A DNA stretch of 64,000 bases from Arbacia lixula (Eukaryota; Echinodermata; Echinoidea; Arbacioida; Arbaciidae): assembly GCA_963669155.1 (NCBI GenBank), contig OZ022596.1, positions 7,655,532 to 7,719,531 on the forward strand, given 5' to 3'. The notes under the pieces were generated by a model. That model ran no database searches. It was not told the origin of the DNA and saw nothing but the letters and a program-made list of their open reading frames with translations. Of this stretch, positions 23,884 through 35,300 are shown piece after piece; the first letter of the stretch is position 1, and each line of letters begins with the position of its first letter. The translations under genes and the position numbers were made by a program.

Positions 23884-24710
23884 GTGGGCCATTCTCGCCG
23901 CACTTACGATTTGAGACGAAAGCAAATACGTATTTGTTTATACTCTTACACTAAATCACACTTACTTTCATGCTTTATATCTTCAAAATCATATTACAGA
24001 GACATTTTAAGTACGCACGTACGAACAAATGTATTTTCAGTGCAAAACTGTAAGCCTCTCAATATTTGTCGACGATAAAGTTGTGGCCCTTAAACGCCGC
24101 ACCGTTTACGTGTATTGTAAATGGGCTTTTCCTGATCGATTATGTGTTCGATTTTATGGTGACTTGGTGATTTGAATGAAAAAGAAGAAAAAAAGAAATT
24201 TGTAGTTTGCTTGTTCATGTGATTTACGTTTGAAGTGGACTATTGATAAAAAAATTCTAGTTTCTTTAAGGCTACCCTAGATATTTAATCGAACGAGGTC
24301 CGAAAAAAGAGACTGCCATAATACGAGAGTCGTCGTTTCGATCGCATTTTCTCGGAACGTGCATAATGTAGTGCCGAAGTCATGCGCATCACGATCACAC
24401 TGACATCTCCGTTCGGCTACCGAAGTGATCGCGGGGCGGGTGCGCGGCAGGAATTTAGGAGAAAACGGACTTTCTGGTCGGCAAATGATTTTGACATTTA
24501 CCGAATAATTGATTTTTGTACTAGCTTAAAATGTTAAAAGACGATAATTAGATGAAACTTGCGTTTTTTTACTCGTAATTGCATAGCGTGACAGAAACTG
24601 TTGTGCCGACAGTAATTCTGTAGTCTCACGCGTGATAGCTTACCATTTTGTTCTAAATACGAATTTTTGCTAGTGCGTCGATTAAAGGCCCTGCGGTGAG
24701 AATGGGCCAC
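23884..24710. mobile_element. 827-bp inverted-repeat element splitting copy A exon 7
   Basis: Left end gtgggccattctcgccgca and right end tgcggtgagaatgggccac are inverted repeats with one mismatch. Sub-terminal aaatacgtattt and aatacgaattt blocks are also related. TGG on both sides (23881-23883, 24711-24713) is a candidate 3-bp target duplication. No coding frame with a transposase motif. The sequence on either side corresponds to the continuous tail exon of copies B and C. Confidence 0.75.
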
Positions 24711-24713
24711 TGG

Positions 24714-25012
24714 CCATACATCTATGCCAGCAGCCTGGTGGTCCGTACAATCCAGCGCCCGCTGAGCAATTGCCGCCGCAGCAGCAGCAGTCCGCCCTCA
24801 CCGTACAGCTAGGCCAGCGGCACGGCGGGTTGTAAACCTCAGCGCCGGCTTAGAATTAGCAGCAGCCGCAGCAGCCAATACTTGTAGTATCCATCGCCGA
24901 ATTCCAACCTCAAGCCCAGCCGGCCGGGCCCGGGCAATCTAACGCCACCACTCTGAATGAAGAAGAGAAGCTCCTGCCTGTAGAACATTTGACGCCTCAT
25001 CAAAGAATGTAG
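24714..25012 (+). pseudogene. Detached, decayed remainder of copy A exon 7
   Basis: Aligned to copy B 41190-41410, it keeps ctcaccgtacagctaggcca, the cagcagccaata run and ttgacgcctcat. The family frame is broken by TAA at 24833-24835 and TAG at 24851-24853 and 24857-24859. It lost its connection to the gene when the 827-bp element inserted and has decayed since. Confidence 0.82.
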
Positions 25013-26505
25013 CTTACAGAGAAACCTCGGTTTGATGGAATGGAAACCGAGTTCATGTGATTGCCCAGCTTCACAGAGATGTTGAATTACATGATAGGGT
25101 CTACATGATAAACTCAAATTCAAGGAAATTTCCCTAACCAATTGGAAAAAACAAATTGGCAAACCAAAGTGTTTCCCAGATAAACTGATGCTTATTTGGA
25201 CTATTGCAATCTGTGAAATCTGTAGAAGATTCGAATATTATGATGTTGTTGAAATATGACCATCATTATTTCTTTTCGCGATCACTTTATATTCCAATGA
25301 TTGAATATTTCTTTGATTTTCAGCAGATTAGGATTATCTTATCACGTACAGTTTAAGACTCGGATTAGCTTTTCTAATCGGATGTCATTTCAGCTTAACC
25401 AAATCAACTTGAAACATTTATTTAATTCATGAACACATGTTTTACATTCCAATGACACTGCACTTTAGTTGCTTTATAATGTTTGTTGTTTTATTTCAAA
25501 GCGGTTAACTGATTTTCAATCATCATAACATGTTTGCTCCATGAATAATTGTTCGAACTTACGTCTTGACCAACGTTTATCTATAAACTGGAGTGCTTAT
25601 AAGTCAAAGCTCGTTGATAGACTTCTCAATCAAGTTGCAGTTTATTATCAATGTGTTCACGCGCCAGCTTGCAGTTTTATTGCCTAGTGAACAAAAGTAG
25701 CTTCACAGATAACATATTAAGGATGCAATGTATGACACCTCAGATGCTTTTTTTTTCGCACCAGCAAATGTCCGTAGTTATTTCATGTTCAATGGGATTT
25801 GTAAGTGTGCAAATGTATATAAAATTGATTTCAAATGAATTGCATTACACTGCCAATAGTAATATGAATTGTATTGTATTGATAATGGCTTTCTGACTAA
25901 TGATTTTGAATGAATTGCATTAAACTGCTAATAGTAATGTGAATTGTATTGTATTGATTATGGCTTTCTGACTAATGTCTGGTCTTGATTACCGATGCTC
26001 TGTTAGCGTACGGTGAATATGTCAAAACTCACAGATAAATGAGGACAGTGAATGTGGCCTGGGGTTTAATCTATATACAGTATAATGTGATACTTAAGCT
26101 CCTATTCAAACACTCTCTTTAAATTGAAGCAATACGGCAAAATGCATAACGAATAGATATTTATGACGATATTCTGAGAACGCATAAGATATGATCTCGC
26201 TGTATGTGGACGAATGAGAGAAAGAGAGATATCAGTAAATTTTACAATGCTCACATTTGATCAAACCATGAATTGTACAAACGAGAGGTTAAATACTTTG
26301 ATGTATGTTTGCAAATAATATGTTGCAAATAATAGATGAATATAACCCAAAATAGTTCAATCATTATGGGAAAATACATAACAAATAGATATTCATGACC
26401 ATATTTTTTTCGTTGTATGTGGACGAATGAGAGACAGAGAAAGAAGGAGATTATACAAATTTCACAGTTGAACAAAACACTCAGCACGCAAACAATCGGC
26501 CCAAA
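25013..26505. other. 3' flank of copy A
   Basis: No gene. Segments recur after the other copies: tagcgtacggtgaatatgtc at about 26003 and again near 60788, and a gatcagtaaatt-acaatg block here, at 43.7 kb and at 61.0 kb. The repeating unit therefore includes this flank. Confidence 0.6.
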
Positions 26506-27205
26506 ATAAACAACAAAAAAAGTAAGCCCCCCCCCCCCCCCCCCGCTAAGCAAAATAGTATAACTTTTGATCGAAAAGGTTTTGAGCAATATAATTTGAC
26601 AGGAATGTTTTTTTTAAACTTATTTAGTAACCTCTGTGTGAAAATCCTCTTAATCCATCCAGTAACGCATGAGTGAGCACACATTATAGGCAAAATTGTC
26701 ACTTTTCAAAAGTCGCAAGGGTAATTTCGACTTTCTGTCATATGAATTTTTGATTAATTCCATTTCTGGTGCATAATTTATGTCCTTTCATTGTTTATCA
26801 TCCATCTCTGGATGCACTAACATCTATACCGACACTTAATCCATTATTCTGGTTGAGTGAGCACCGTTAAAAAAATACTCATCCCTCTTGAGTTTGAAAC
26901 TTTCAAAAACCCTTTATTTTTGTGAAAAATAAAACTCTAGTTATTTTGACAAAGATGACCTATTATTTTAAAATAAGTAGTCATTTTCGTGGCATAGTTG
27001 AGTGAATACACTTTAAAAATTGCACACGAAATGCCAAAATGTACTGTTAAAACGGCATAAACACTCACGCTTGTGACTTTTGAAAAGTGACAATGTTGCC
27101 TTTAATGTGTGCTCACTCAATCCTGCCAAATTATGTTGCTCAAAACCTTTTCGATCGAAATCTATGCTATTTTGTTTAGGGGGGACTTACTTTTTTTGTT
27201 GTGTT
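26506..27205. mobile_element. Long inverted-repeat element, family zeta
   Basis: The left arm (caacaaaaaaagtaagcccc, aagcaaaatagtataac, ttgtcacttttcaaaag) is mirrored on the right (cttttgaaaagtgacaatg, gctattttgtttagg, cttactttttttgttg), with arms near 200 bp. A related copy is at 45851-46552. No coding frame; a poly-C tract sits inside the left arm. Confidence 0.75.
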
Positions 27206-27575
27206 TAGTTATAGACATCATCATGATTGCAATCTTTGTTTCACTGTTACTCTTCCTGGAGAAATAAGATTAATTGATCAATCTGCTAGAATAATATAGT
27301 TTTTAACCTGCGATCTACTGTTTGCCGGACAGCCACAGTATCCACCAGAATACCCGTTTGGGTTATTCCATGCATGTCAGTTTGGGCTACCACATTTCGA
27401 AAAAAAAACCACTTAATTGAATTTGTGATCCTTAGACCTTTTACCCCAAACCAAGGCTGATACAAATGGATGTAAAACAGTTATTTAAACAAAGATGAAA
27501 CTGCTACAAGTCATAGTAATAATCAGTAAAAGAGCGGAATAAGAAATGAGAGACAGATTTATATAGGGAGAAGAA

Positions 27576-27625
27576 GAAGGAGTGAGTGAGAGAGAGAGAG
27601 AGAGAGAGAAGGAGAGAGAGAGGGG
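27576..27625. repeat. GA-rich microsatellite and adjacent poly-G
   Basis: GAGAGA repeat followed by a G10-type run at about 27632, with a counterpart at 44955-45006 before copy C. Confidence 0.8.
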
Positions 27626-29367
27626 GTGAAGGGGGGGGGGGTGGAAAGACAGTTATGAAGATAATGTGGAAATATTTGAAATATTTGACATCTGATAACA
27701 GGAATAGAGAACGTTTTCTTTTCACTCCTTAGAGGAAACCTCACCCCAACGCAAATTTCTTCGTTACATTTTTATTAGCGCTCTTCGAGCCGTTCGCCAT
27801 AAATTACTTCAGGTTTCATTTTAATAAAACAGAATTTGTTTTGAAGAAAGAAAACAAATATTTTCTATTTTAAAATGTTGTTTACGTATACAAATATTTG
27901 TCATACCAAAATGTATTTGTTTGTAAAAGACAATAGATTTGCCTATTACATTCAAAAGAATTCTTGTACAGGAACCTCGCCCAATCAAATTAGTGATCAA
28001 GCAACTGCACCTGGTTCGTCATACCATCGCGGGAATTTCAAACAATGACGACGCACTGTGAGCTTCCATTATCTTCTGAATATCGTGATTTTGACCTCTC
28101 TCAGATACTTTTCATGAGATTGATATAGTTAATCATATACTATGAAACTATGAAGCATATATCAATGTTTTATTTGGGTTGGGGTTTCCTTTAAACATTC
28201 AATAACAATATACATTCCGGAAAGTAATACGTTTTCTGCGTAATGTTTTATTCTATGCTTTGATCTTTAAGACCAAACTTCAATGAGATTAAATTCCTCG
28301 ATCTTAAATATATAAAATTAAGGAGATTGCAGTTAGTTATTAGTTAATTATTCATATATACAGGTAGAGTGTTACAAGGTGTGCAATGAGTATGCTATGT
28401 TTACTGTAGTGAAATAGGTACAGTGTATGTACATTAAATAAACTTGACAATGAGAATTCGGGTAAAGGTTAATTACGTGTATGTGTGTGTACCCATGTGT
28501 GTGTGTGTGTGGGGGGGGGGGGGGCGGGGGGGGGGGGTGCTTACGTCATTTGGAGGAAACACGTGATATGTGATGTTTTAATACATATGAAGATGGAAGA
28601 GTAGGAGAAAGGGGGTGGGAATTGCGAGCACCGTCGATGAAATCTCCAGTTTCTTCTGATTGTTTGCATCTGTCTTAATACTCGTGACACACTTTGAAGG
28701 ATTCTTTGGGTGATACAGGCAAACAGAGGAAGACAAATAACAAAACAGAGAGGAAGGATTACTTCATATTCATTTTCGCTTCCACTCATCTGACACCAGC
28801 CTAGCCTCAAGATAATGTGAAAATATTTGAAGTATTTGACATCTGGAAATAACAGAAATAGAGAACGGGTTTCTTCAATCCTTACAGGAAACTTCACCGC
28901 AACGCAATTTCTTCGTTACATTTTCATTAGCGCTCGTCGAGTTCCATTTTAGTAAAACGTAAATTGTTTTAAAGAAAGAAAAACATTATTTTCTATTTAA
29001 AAATGTTGTCTACGTATACAAATATTTTTGTATTTTGTTTGTAATAGGCAATGTATTAGTCTATTACATTCAAAATAACTCTTGTAAAGCATTGTAAATG
29101 AACATCGCCCAATCAAATTAGTGATCGAGCAACTGCACCTGGTACGTCATATCGTCTCGGGAATTTCAAAAGAATATCGTGATTTTGATCTCTCTCAGAC
29201 ATTTTTAAGGAGATTGATATAGTTGATTATAAATTATGAAACTTAAACTTTCAGCATAATATCAATGTCTTATTTGGGGTGAGGTTACCTTTAAACATTT
29301 AATACCAATATAAAATTCCGGAAAGTAATACGTTTTCTGCGCAAGGTTGCACTTTATGGCTTGATCT

Positions 29368-29740
29368 TTAAAGGGCATATACTGTACTGGGAAGGCAAAA
29401 AAGCCTTCAAAAGGTGATCGTGAGCATTGTTCTTGCCAATGGCCTTAAATTCATGTATTGTCCATTTTAGAAGCTTGCTGAAAGTTATTTGCCCTCAAAG
29501 GATGTACATTTGGAGTAATGAGTAATTAAATCACAAATGGTCAAAATGTTCGGCCCGAACATGTTGAGAATTTAATCATTAATCATTAATTACTCCAAAT
29601 GTGGATCATTTGAGGGTAAATAACTTTCAGCAAGCTTCTAAAATGAACAATACATGAATTTAAGACCATTGCCAATAAGATTGCTCACGATCCCCTTTTG
29701 AAGGCTTTTTTGCCTTCCCAGTACAGTATATGCCCTTTAA
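29368..29740. mobile_element. TTAA-flanked palindromic element, family gamma, with matching empty site
   Basis: TTAA-AGGGCATATACTGTACTG at the left and CAGTACAGTATATGCCCT-TTAA at the right. The duplicated segment at 28267-28270 reads tgatctTTAAgaccaaactt without the element, while here the same words flank it. This shows insertion at, and duplication of, TTAA, the signature of piggyBac-type transposition. Non-coding, about 370 bp, nearly one long palindrome. Confidence 0.9.
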
Positions 29741-30439
29741 GACCAAACTTCAACGAGGTTAAATTCCTCGATCGTAAATATAGCAAATTACGGAGACTGC
29801 AGTTAGTAGTTAGTTAATTATATGTAGAGATAGAATGCTGCAAGGTGTACGATCAATATGCTATGTTCACTGTAGTGAAATAGGTATGTACATCAAACAA
29901 ACTTGACAATGATAATTCGGATAAAGGTTAATTACGTGTATGTGGGTGTGGGTGTGTGTGTGTGCGTGTGTGTGCGCGTGTGTGTGTGGGTGTGTGCACC
30001 CGTGTATGGGGGGGGGGGGCATACCTCATTTGGAGAAAAGACGTGATCTGTGATGTTTTAATGAATATTAAGTTGGCAGAGTAGGAGAGATAGGGGGTGG
30101 GAATTGCGAGCACTGTCGATTAAATTTCCAGTCTCTTCTGATTATTTGCAGTTGTAGGCCTACCGTTCCTCGTGACACACTTTGAAGGATTCTTTGGGTG
30201 ATAGAGAATGACAAAAGCGAAAAAAGAGGCAGGATTACTTCATACTTATTTTTGCTTCCAGTTATCTGACACCAGCCTAGATGCATGGCGTAAGGACTGT
30301 TTTTCCCCGTCTGCACTACATTCATCATATCGTGATTCAATCTGGAAAGCCCACATTCTTTTCATTAAAAGACTGGACATAAAGACTAGCAAAGCCCACA
30401 TCTCTCTGCTCTCTACTGAAGTAGAAAGGAAAGCGTGCT

Positions 30440-30714
30440 TAGTGTCACCTTCAGCCGTAGTTGTAATTGCAATACAGAACAGAATATTACTTAATAGCCT
30501 GGGATCTAGGCTAACATTCTAACCGCTCTGTTTACTGATTAACCACTCTGTCATCACGGATGTTGTCAATCTGTTGTCAGAGGCAGATAGCTCTCGCAGT
30601 TGGCAAAACTACATGCTTAGTTCGCAACCAGATACTACAGCACTCTGCGTAAGACCTTCATATGCTTGAAGAAATCGATCGCTTAAGTATTCTTTTTGGA
30701 TTTTAGCAATAAAG
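30440..30714 (+). promoter_or_regulatory. Conserved upstream block and putative 5'-UTR exon of copy B
   Basis: It carries cagccgtagttgtaattg, gaggcagatagctctcgcag, ttggcaaaactacatgctta and cgtaagaccttcatatg in the same order as before copy C. It ends caataaag, followed by donor gtaagtgg at 30715. The coding start is 760 bp further on. It is probably a non-coding exon with upstream promoter; this is inference from conservation and the splice-like end. Confidence 0.5.
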
Positions 30715-31180
30715 GTAAGTGGATGTAAGTGTTAGAGGGCGAATATCATATCGTATTTTAAGGTGTTATATTGTCTGTTTGAATGTATATATTGTGCATA
30801 CTACTGCACTTAAGATTATAGTTTGTGCTATAACGTGAAATATAATGTCATTCTACATGTATATATACATATATATATACACACATACACATGTATATAT
30901 GAACATATGAGAGCAAGGTAAAGTAAGTTAGAGAATCGGGTTACCATCTTCATACAGAAATCACTGATGTAAGTGGCTGAAAGAGTAGCTAAAAATCTTA
31001 GGATGTGTGTTGTGACAATCGGCCCAAGAATTGAAGGAGAAAGAAACGAGAAGTAAATATGTATATCATAAAGCAGTTGGAGCAGTACAAATTTTTCAAA
31101 AATTATTATGATATATGAATGTGACAACACTATAAAAATCGAATAAATTGAGTAACTGCTCATTCTTAGAGGTTAAGAAC

Positions 31181-31231
31181 AAAAAGAAGAAGAAGAAGAA
31201 GAAGAAGAAGAAGAAGAAGAAGAAGAAGAAA
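31181..31231. repeat. GAA trinucleotide repeat
   Basis: About 15 GAA units between the putative 5'-UTR exon and exon 1 of copy B. A longer one occupies the same position before copy C (47668-47743). Confidence 0.9.
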
Positions 31232-31473
31232 GAAATCGATGGAAAGGAAGAACCTAAACGATAGAACGAAGAAGAAACAGATGCAATGCAAAAGAAGGAG
31301 CAAAAAAGGTAAGCGATTGCACTATCATGCGCTGTACAAGCACATTTGATTCCCTTGGTTTTGCCTCTTCCCCCTTGTAAGTGATGTGGTCACTTAATAT
31401 TCATCGTTTTCCTTTTTTCCCTTTTCAATTCTTGTAATATAATTATCAAAGATAGGTTTAACTATAGTGCAAA

Positions 31474-31593
31474 ATGGCTGGTCCGCCCCCTAGCTACTAC
31501 GTGACAACAGCGATGCCGGCGACATCGACGACCGGCATTATGATCACGGATGATGGTAGTCAGTCGCGGAGGAAGACCGCTGCTTCCATGAAG
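31474..31593 (+). CDS. Copy B exon 1
   Basis: 40 codons, MAGPPPSYYVTTAMPATSTT then GIMITDDGSQSRRKTAASMK, followed by donor gtttgt. The context agtgcaaaATGG is shared with copy C, supporting this start. Confidence 0.85.
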
Positions 31594-32300
31594 GTTTGTT
31601 TTTCTCTTTAATCTTTTAGCCCAAACTCAATAAAAGTTTTAAATCTTTAAGGGCAGGATAGCCCATTTGCAGAAGCCGTGAAACTCGGCAGGAATCAAGT
31701 TTACCTGGCGATAACGTTTATGACAGTGATAGCTTTGCAAGCCTTTCGGGCAAAGTGAGAAGCGATCGTAAACCTACGTTGGAACCTTTCAAACATAGTC
31801 TACATCCATTCGTATTGCCCCTGTCAGAGCGCGATGCGTCGGTCAGTGGGCAATACCCGCATTGAACGCATGCACTGTGGTGCGGACCATACCGGACAGT
31901 GGTGTCCGGTCTCTAGGCCTCAATAACCGGGAAGTTTTGGATGACCCGCCTATAAGCTCCTCGGAATCAAGCGATTGCTGCCATTACGCTCTAACATGTC
32001 TAAGTCACATTCTAGTTGTATTAGTATTCACTTCTATTTTCAGTGTTCTATTTTTTTTTTTTTTTTTTTTTACCAAGGTGTATCTTTTGGACCTGTAAAA
32101 GGAGTTTCCCTGTCTTTAAGTCTTTGTTTGTTAGATGACTGCTATTCACTGTGATTCATGTGAATCATGTTTGGAGAACTGCATCACTAGTTCAAAGAGA
32201 ATAAAATTAAAATGAAAACAATTCCAAATCATTTTTTTTCTCAACTTTTGTGCGTGAAACACAAAAGAGGCCTGTATGTCACATATCTACATCAAACTCT

Positions 32301-32331
<31 letters not shown>

Positions 32332-35300
32332 CTCTCTCTCTATATATATATACATATATAAACGCAATTAAATCTGCTGTATTGACTACTATTAAGATCG
32401 CTTGAACGATGTTTCTAAAAGAAAAAAAAAAGAATGATAATAATCATAATGATTAATTTATGAAGAGAATATGGTGAACATATCTTGACTCTCTTAAGCG
32501 GTCTTGATATACATGTTACACAAAGTACAAAATACAATGGGCAGCTTTAAAGATATTAAGGCTATTTCCATCATCCTGCCCTATACATCATCACAGTCTA
32601 GACTCCCCATCTACTTCTCTATTGACTTAGTGGGATGATGTGCGTAGTTTAAAGGGATACATGTGTAGTTCACACTGAAGAACGGTAATGTAAAAAAAAA
32701 AAACAGAGACTTGAACGAAACATATACATATAAATGTAAGTGAAGGTTTGACGAAAATCCGTCAAAGTATAAGAAAGGCATGAGCTTTTGAAATATCATG
32801 ATTGTGACGTCACGTGCAAAGTGATCTCATGAATGTTGTTTACAGTATAATTACATGAATTCCATGATTGTGACGTCACGTGCAAAGTGATCTCATAAAT
32901 GTTGGGTACAGAATCATTACATAACTTGCTCATTTTTTTATTTTGACAACGTAATTTTCTTTTATACAGGTATGTGTGTAATATCGTATTGATATTTAAG
33001 CATCAAAGGCAGTGGTAAGAGGATGGATATTTTTTTGATACAATGCGCATTCTTTAAAACAAGTACACAACATATGGGACAGCACCTCGCACGTGAAGTC
33101 ACAAAATGAAAACGTGAAGAAATCATAACTTTCTTACCTTTTAACGGACTTTCATCAAACCTTCACTTACATGTTTCTTTCACATCTCTGCTTTCATTGA
33201 AACCAACCAAAATTCAGGGTAAACTATCCCTTTAATCTCCTGTCGTAGTTGTGACTGCAGTAGAGAGAGAATTACTTCATATGCCTAATTATTTTATCAC
33301 CTTTCTTACACCAAGCCTAGATTAAAGACAGCCCGTCCCTTTTTCAGATCACCACAACACCATCGAAACATTGGCAAAACATATAGAGAAGTGTTAGCAA
33401 GCTGTATATTCATAATTTGAAGCTGATACGTAGTGTAAAATTCAAATAATGCACGTAAACAACGTCTGAATAATAGTCTTTACATCAGGCTCTTAGCAGT
33501 TTGTGTTGAAATATCTGCTTTATTGATTAATCTGTTTATTAAATTATAAAACGCATTATGAAAAAAAAAATGTTCTATAGAAGGAATTATCTCCAAAGTT
33601 TGATAATTACTCATAAAATCATGATTTCACACACGCATAATAACCACATAGTTACTGTAACGAAGACTAATACTTTTTTCGGGGTACGAAAAAAGTCGGT
33701 TTGAAATTTAACGGCTGAAATTTTTTACATATACAGAAAGCTTCAACATGCTATATTCTTAGGAATGGACTTGAATCACACTTTCTTCAATTTGCGATCG
33801 TGATAGACGATTTCAAATTTTAAGCTTGCAAAAGGGACGGACAATCTTTAAAGACGTTGTGGCTGTTTTCCCCTTTTTTGCTCTACCTCTACTCTACTAC
33901 TACCATTTCTACCAGCAGTGTTATTATAAACACCTTTATCCATTCTTACTCCGCCACAACGTTGTAATTGGCTCGCACAGAATCATTAAAGTGGTCTTTA
34001 GCCTTAAAGGGATCAATCCACTTATCTTATTTTGTTGCAGCGAACGGCAATAGCTCACATTGTGCATGGCGCCCTCCTCGTCACTTTCGGGATAGTCGCA
34101 ATTTGCATCAAGGCGTCATATTCATATTTCGCGACTCCCATCTGGACTGGAATTTTGGTAAGTAGCATACGTATGTCATTTATTGCATTCAAGTCGTTGT
34201 ATTCCAAAACAAATTAAATCCCAATGTTTTCAAATTGCATTTTGTTTTGAAATATTGATTTCTTACATGGAAATTAAAACATTTTCACATTTAGGATGAA
34301 GAATGTTAACATCAAATAATGTTTTCTTTCAAAAGGGGGTCAAATTCAAATCAGTTTCATTCCATAAGGAGAGTAAGCATATTTCTAATAAATCTGAAAT
34401 ATTTCACAGATCGGTTGAGGTGTTGTATTTACTGGGGCATAACTCTATCATGTCTACCAAACATATTGTTCAGTGAAAAGTAGTAAAGACAACTTTTTGA
34501 CTAACTGGGAATTACTCTTCAAATATAAAGGGTGTGCCATCTTGCATGGCAAAATGCACACCTGCCACTCAATGAGTAAAACACGTTATTATTTGAACAT
34601 GGTGGCCTTATCAGTATGATCATGTGTTTTGAAATAACTTTAACAGATCTTTGATCAGCTGATCACTCCAGGTTCAGTTTGAATATACTTCTATTTACAG
34701 AAACATATATATGTGGGAGATGCAGGCCTTAAACCTTTGCCCATCACATTAATATGTCACTTCCTCAACAGCATGATACGTGCAGTGACTATGTGCTGGA
34801 TAAGACACAATATACAAAGCCTATTTTCCACTTTTCAGCACGATCCTACTATTTATCTAGTGACTCATTAACCACGATGAGACATTGTTCATGAAACGTG
34901 CCAGTAAAGTAGCGATAGAGGAAAAAAGTATAGTAAGATTCCCACCGATGTAAACATCAACGTTGAAATATCATTGATTTGGGTGTGTGTTTATGTTTCT
35001 ATTTTCTTTTCTCCCCGTCAGATCTTTGGCATGACCGGCTTGCTTGGTCTGTGTAGTGCAAATAACGAGAGTCGTGCCGCGGTAAGCTACTAATTTTTTT
35101 CTTTCTTTTCAACTTCATTCGTTCATCAGTTTTCATCTCCATAATTCCCCTCTACCCCTCCCCCCCCCCCAAAAAAAAAAAAAGCAATATAAGGCACCAA
35201 TACATCTTACACGGACTTAGGTGCATATGCTATAATGGAAATCCGAAAATTGATGATATAAAAATGTACACATTATTAATGTGTAGGTGAAATGTAAAAT

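Larger units (their letters stand above)
27206..30439. other. 5' flank of copy B with a tandemly duplicated ~1.15-kb segment
   Basis: No gene. The stretch from about 27660 (tttgacatctgataacagg, gcaaatttcttcgttacatt) recurs from about 28810 with the same order of blocks (cttcgttacatt, gcacctggt-cgtcat, gaccaaacttcaa). Copy C has only one such segment (about 45030-45230). The second unit carries a gamma element at 29368; the first lacks it. Confidence 0.65.
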
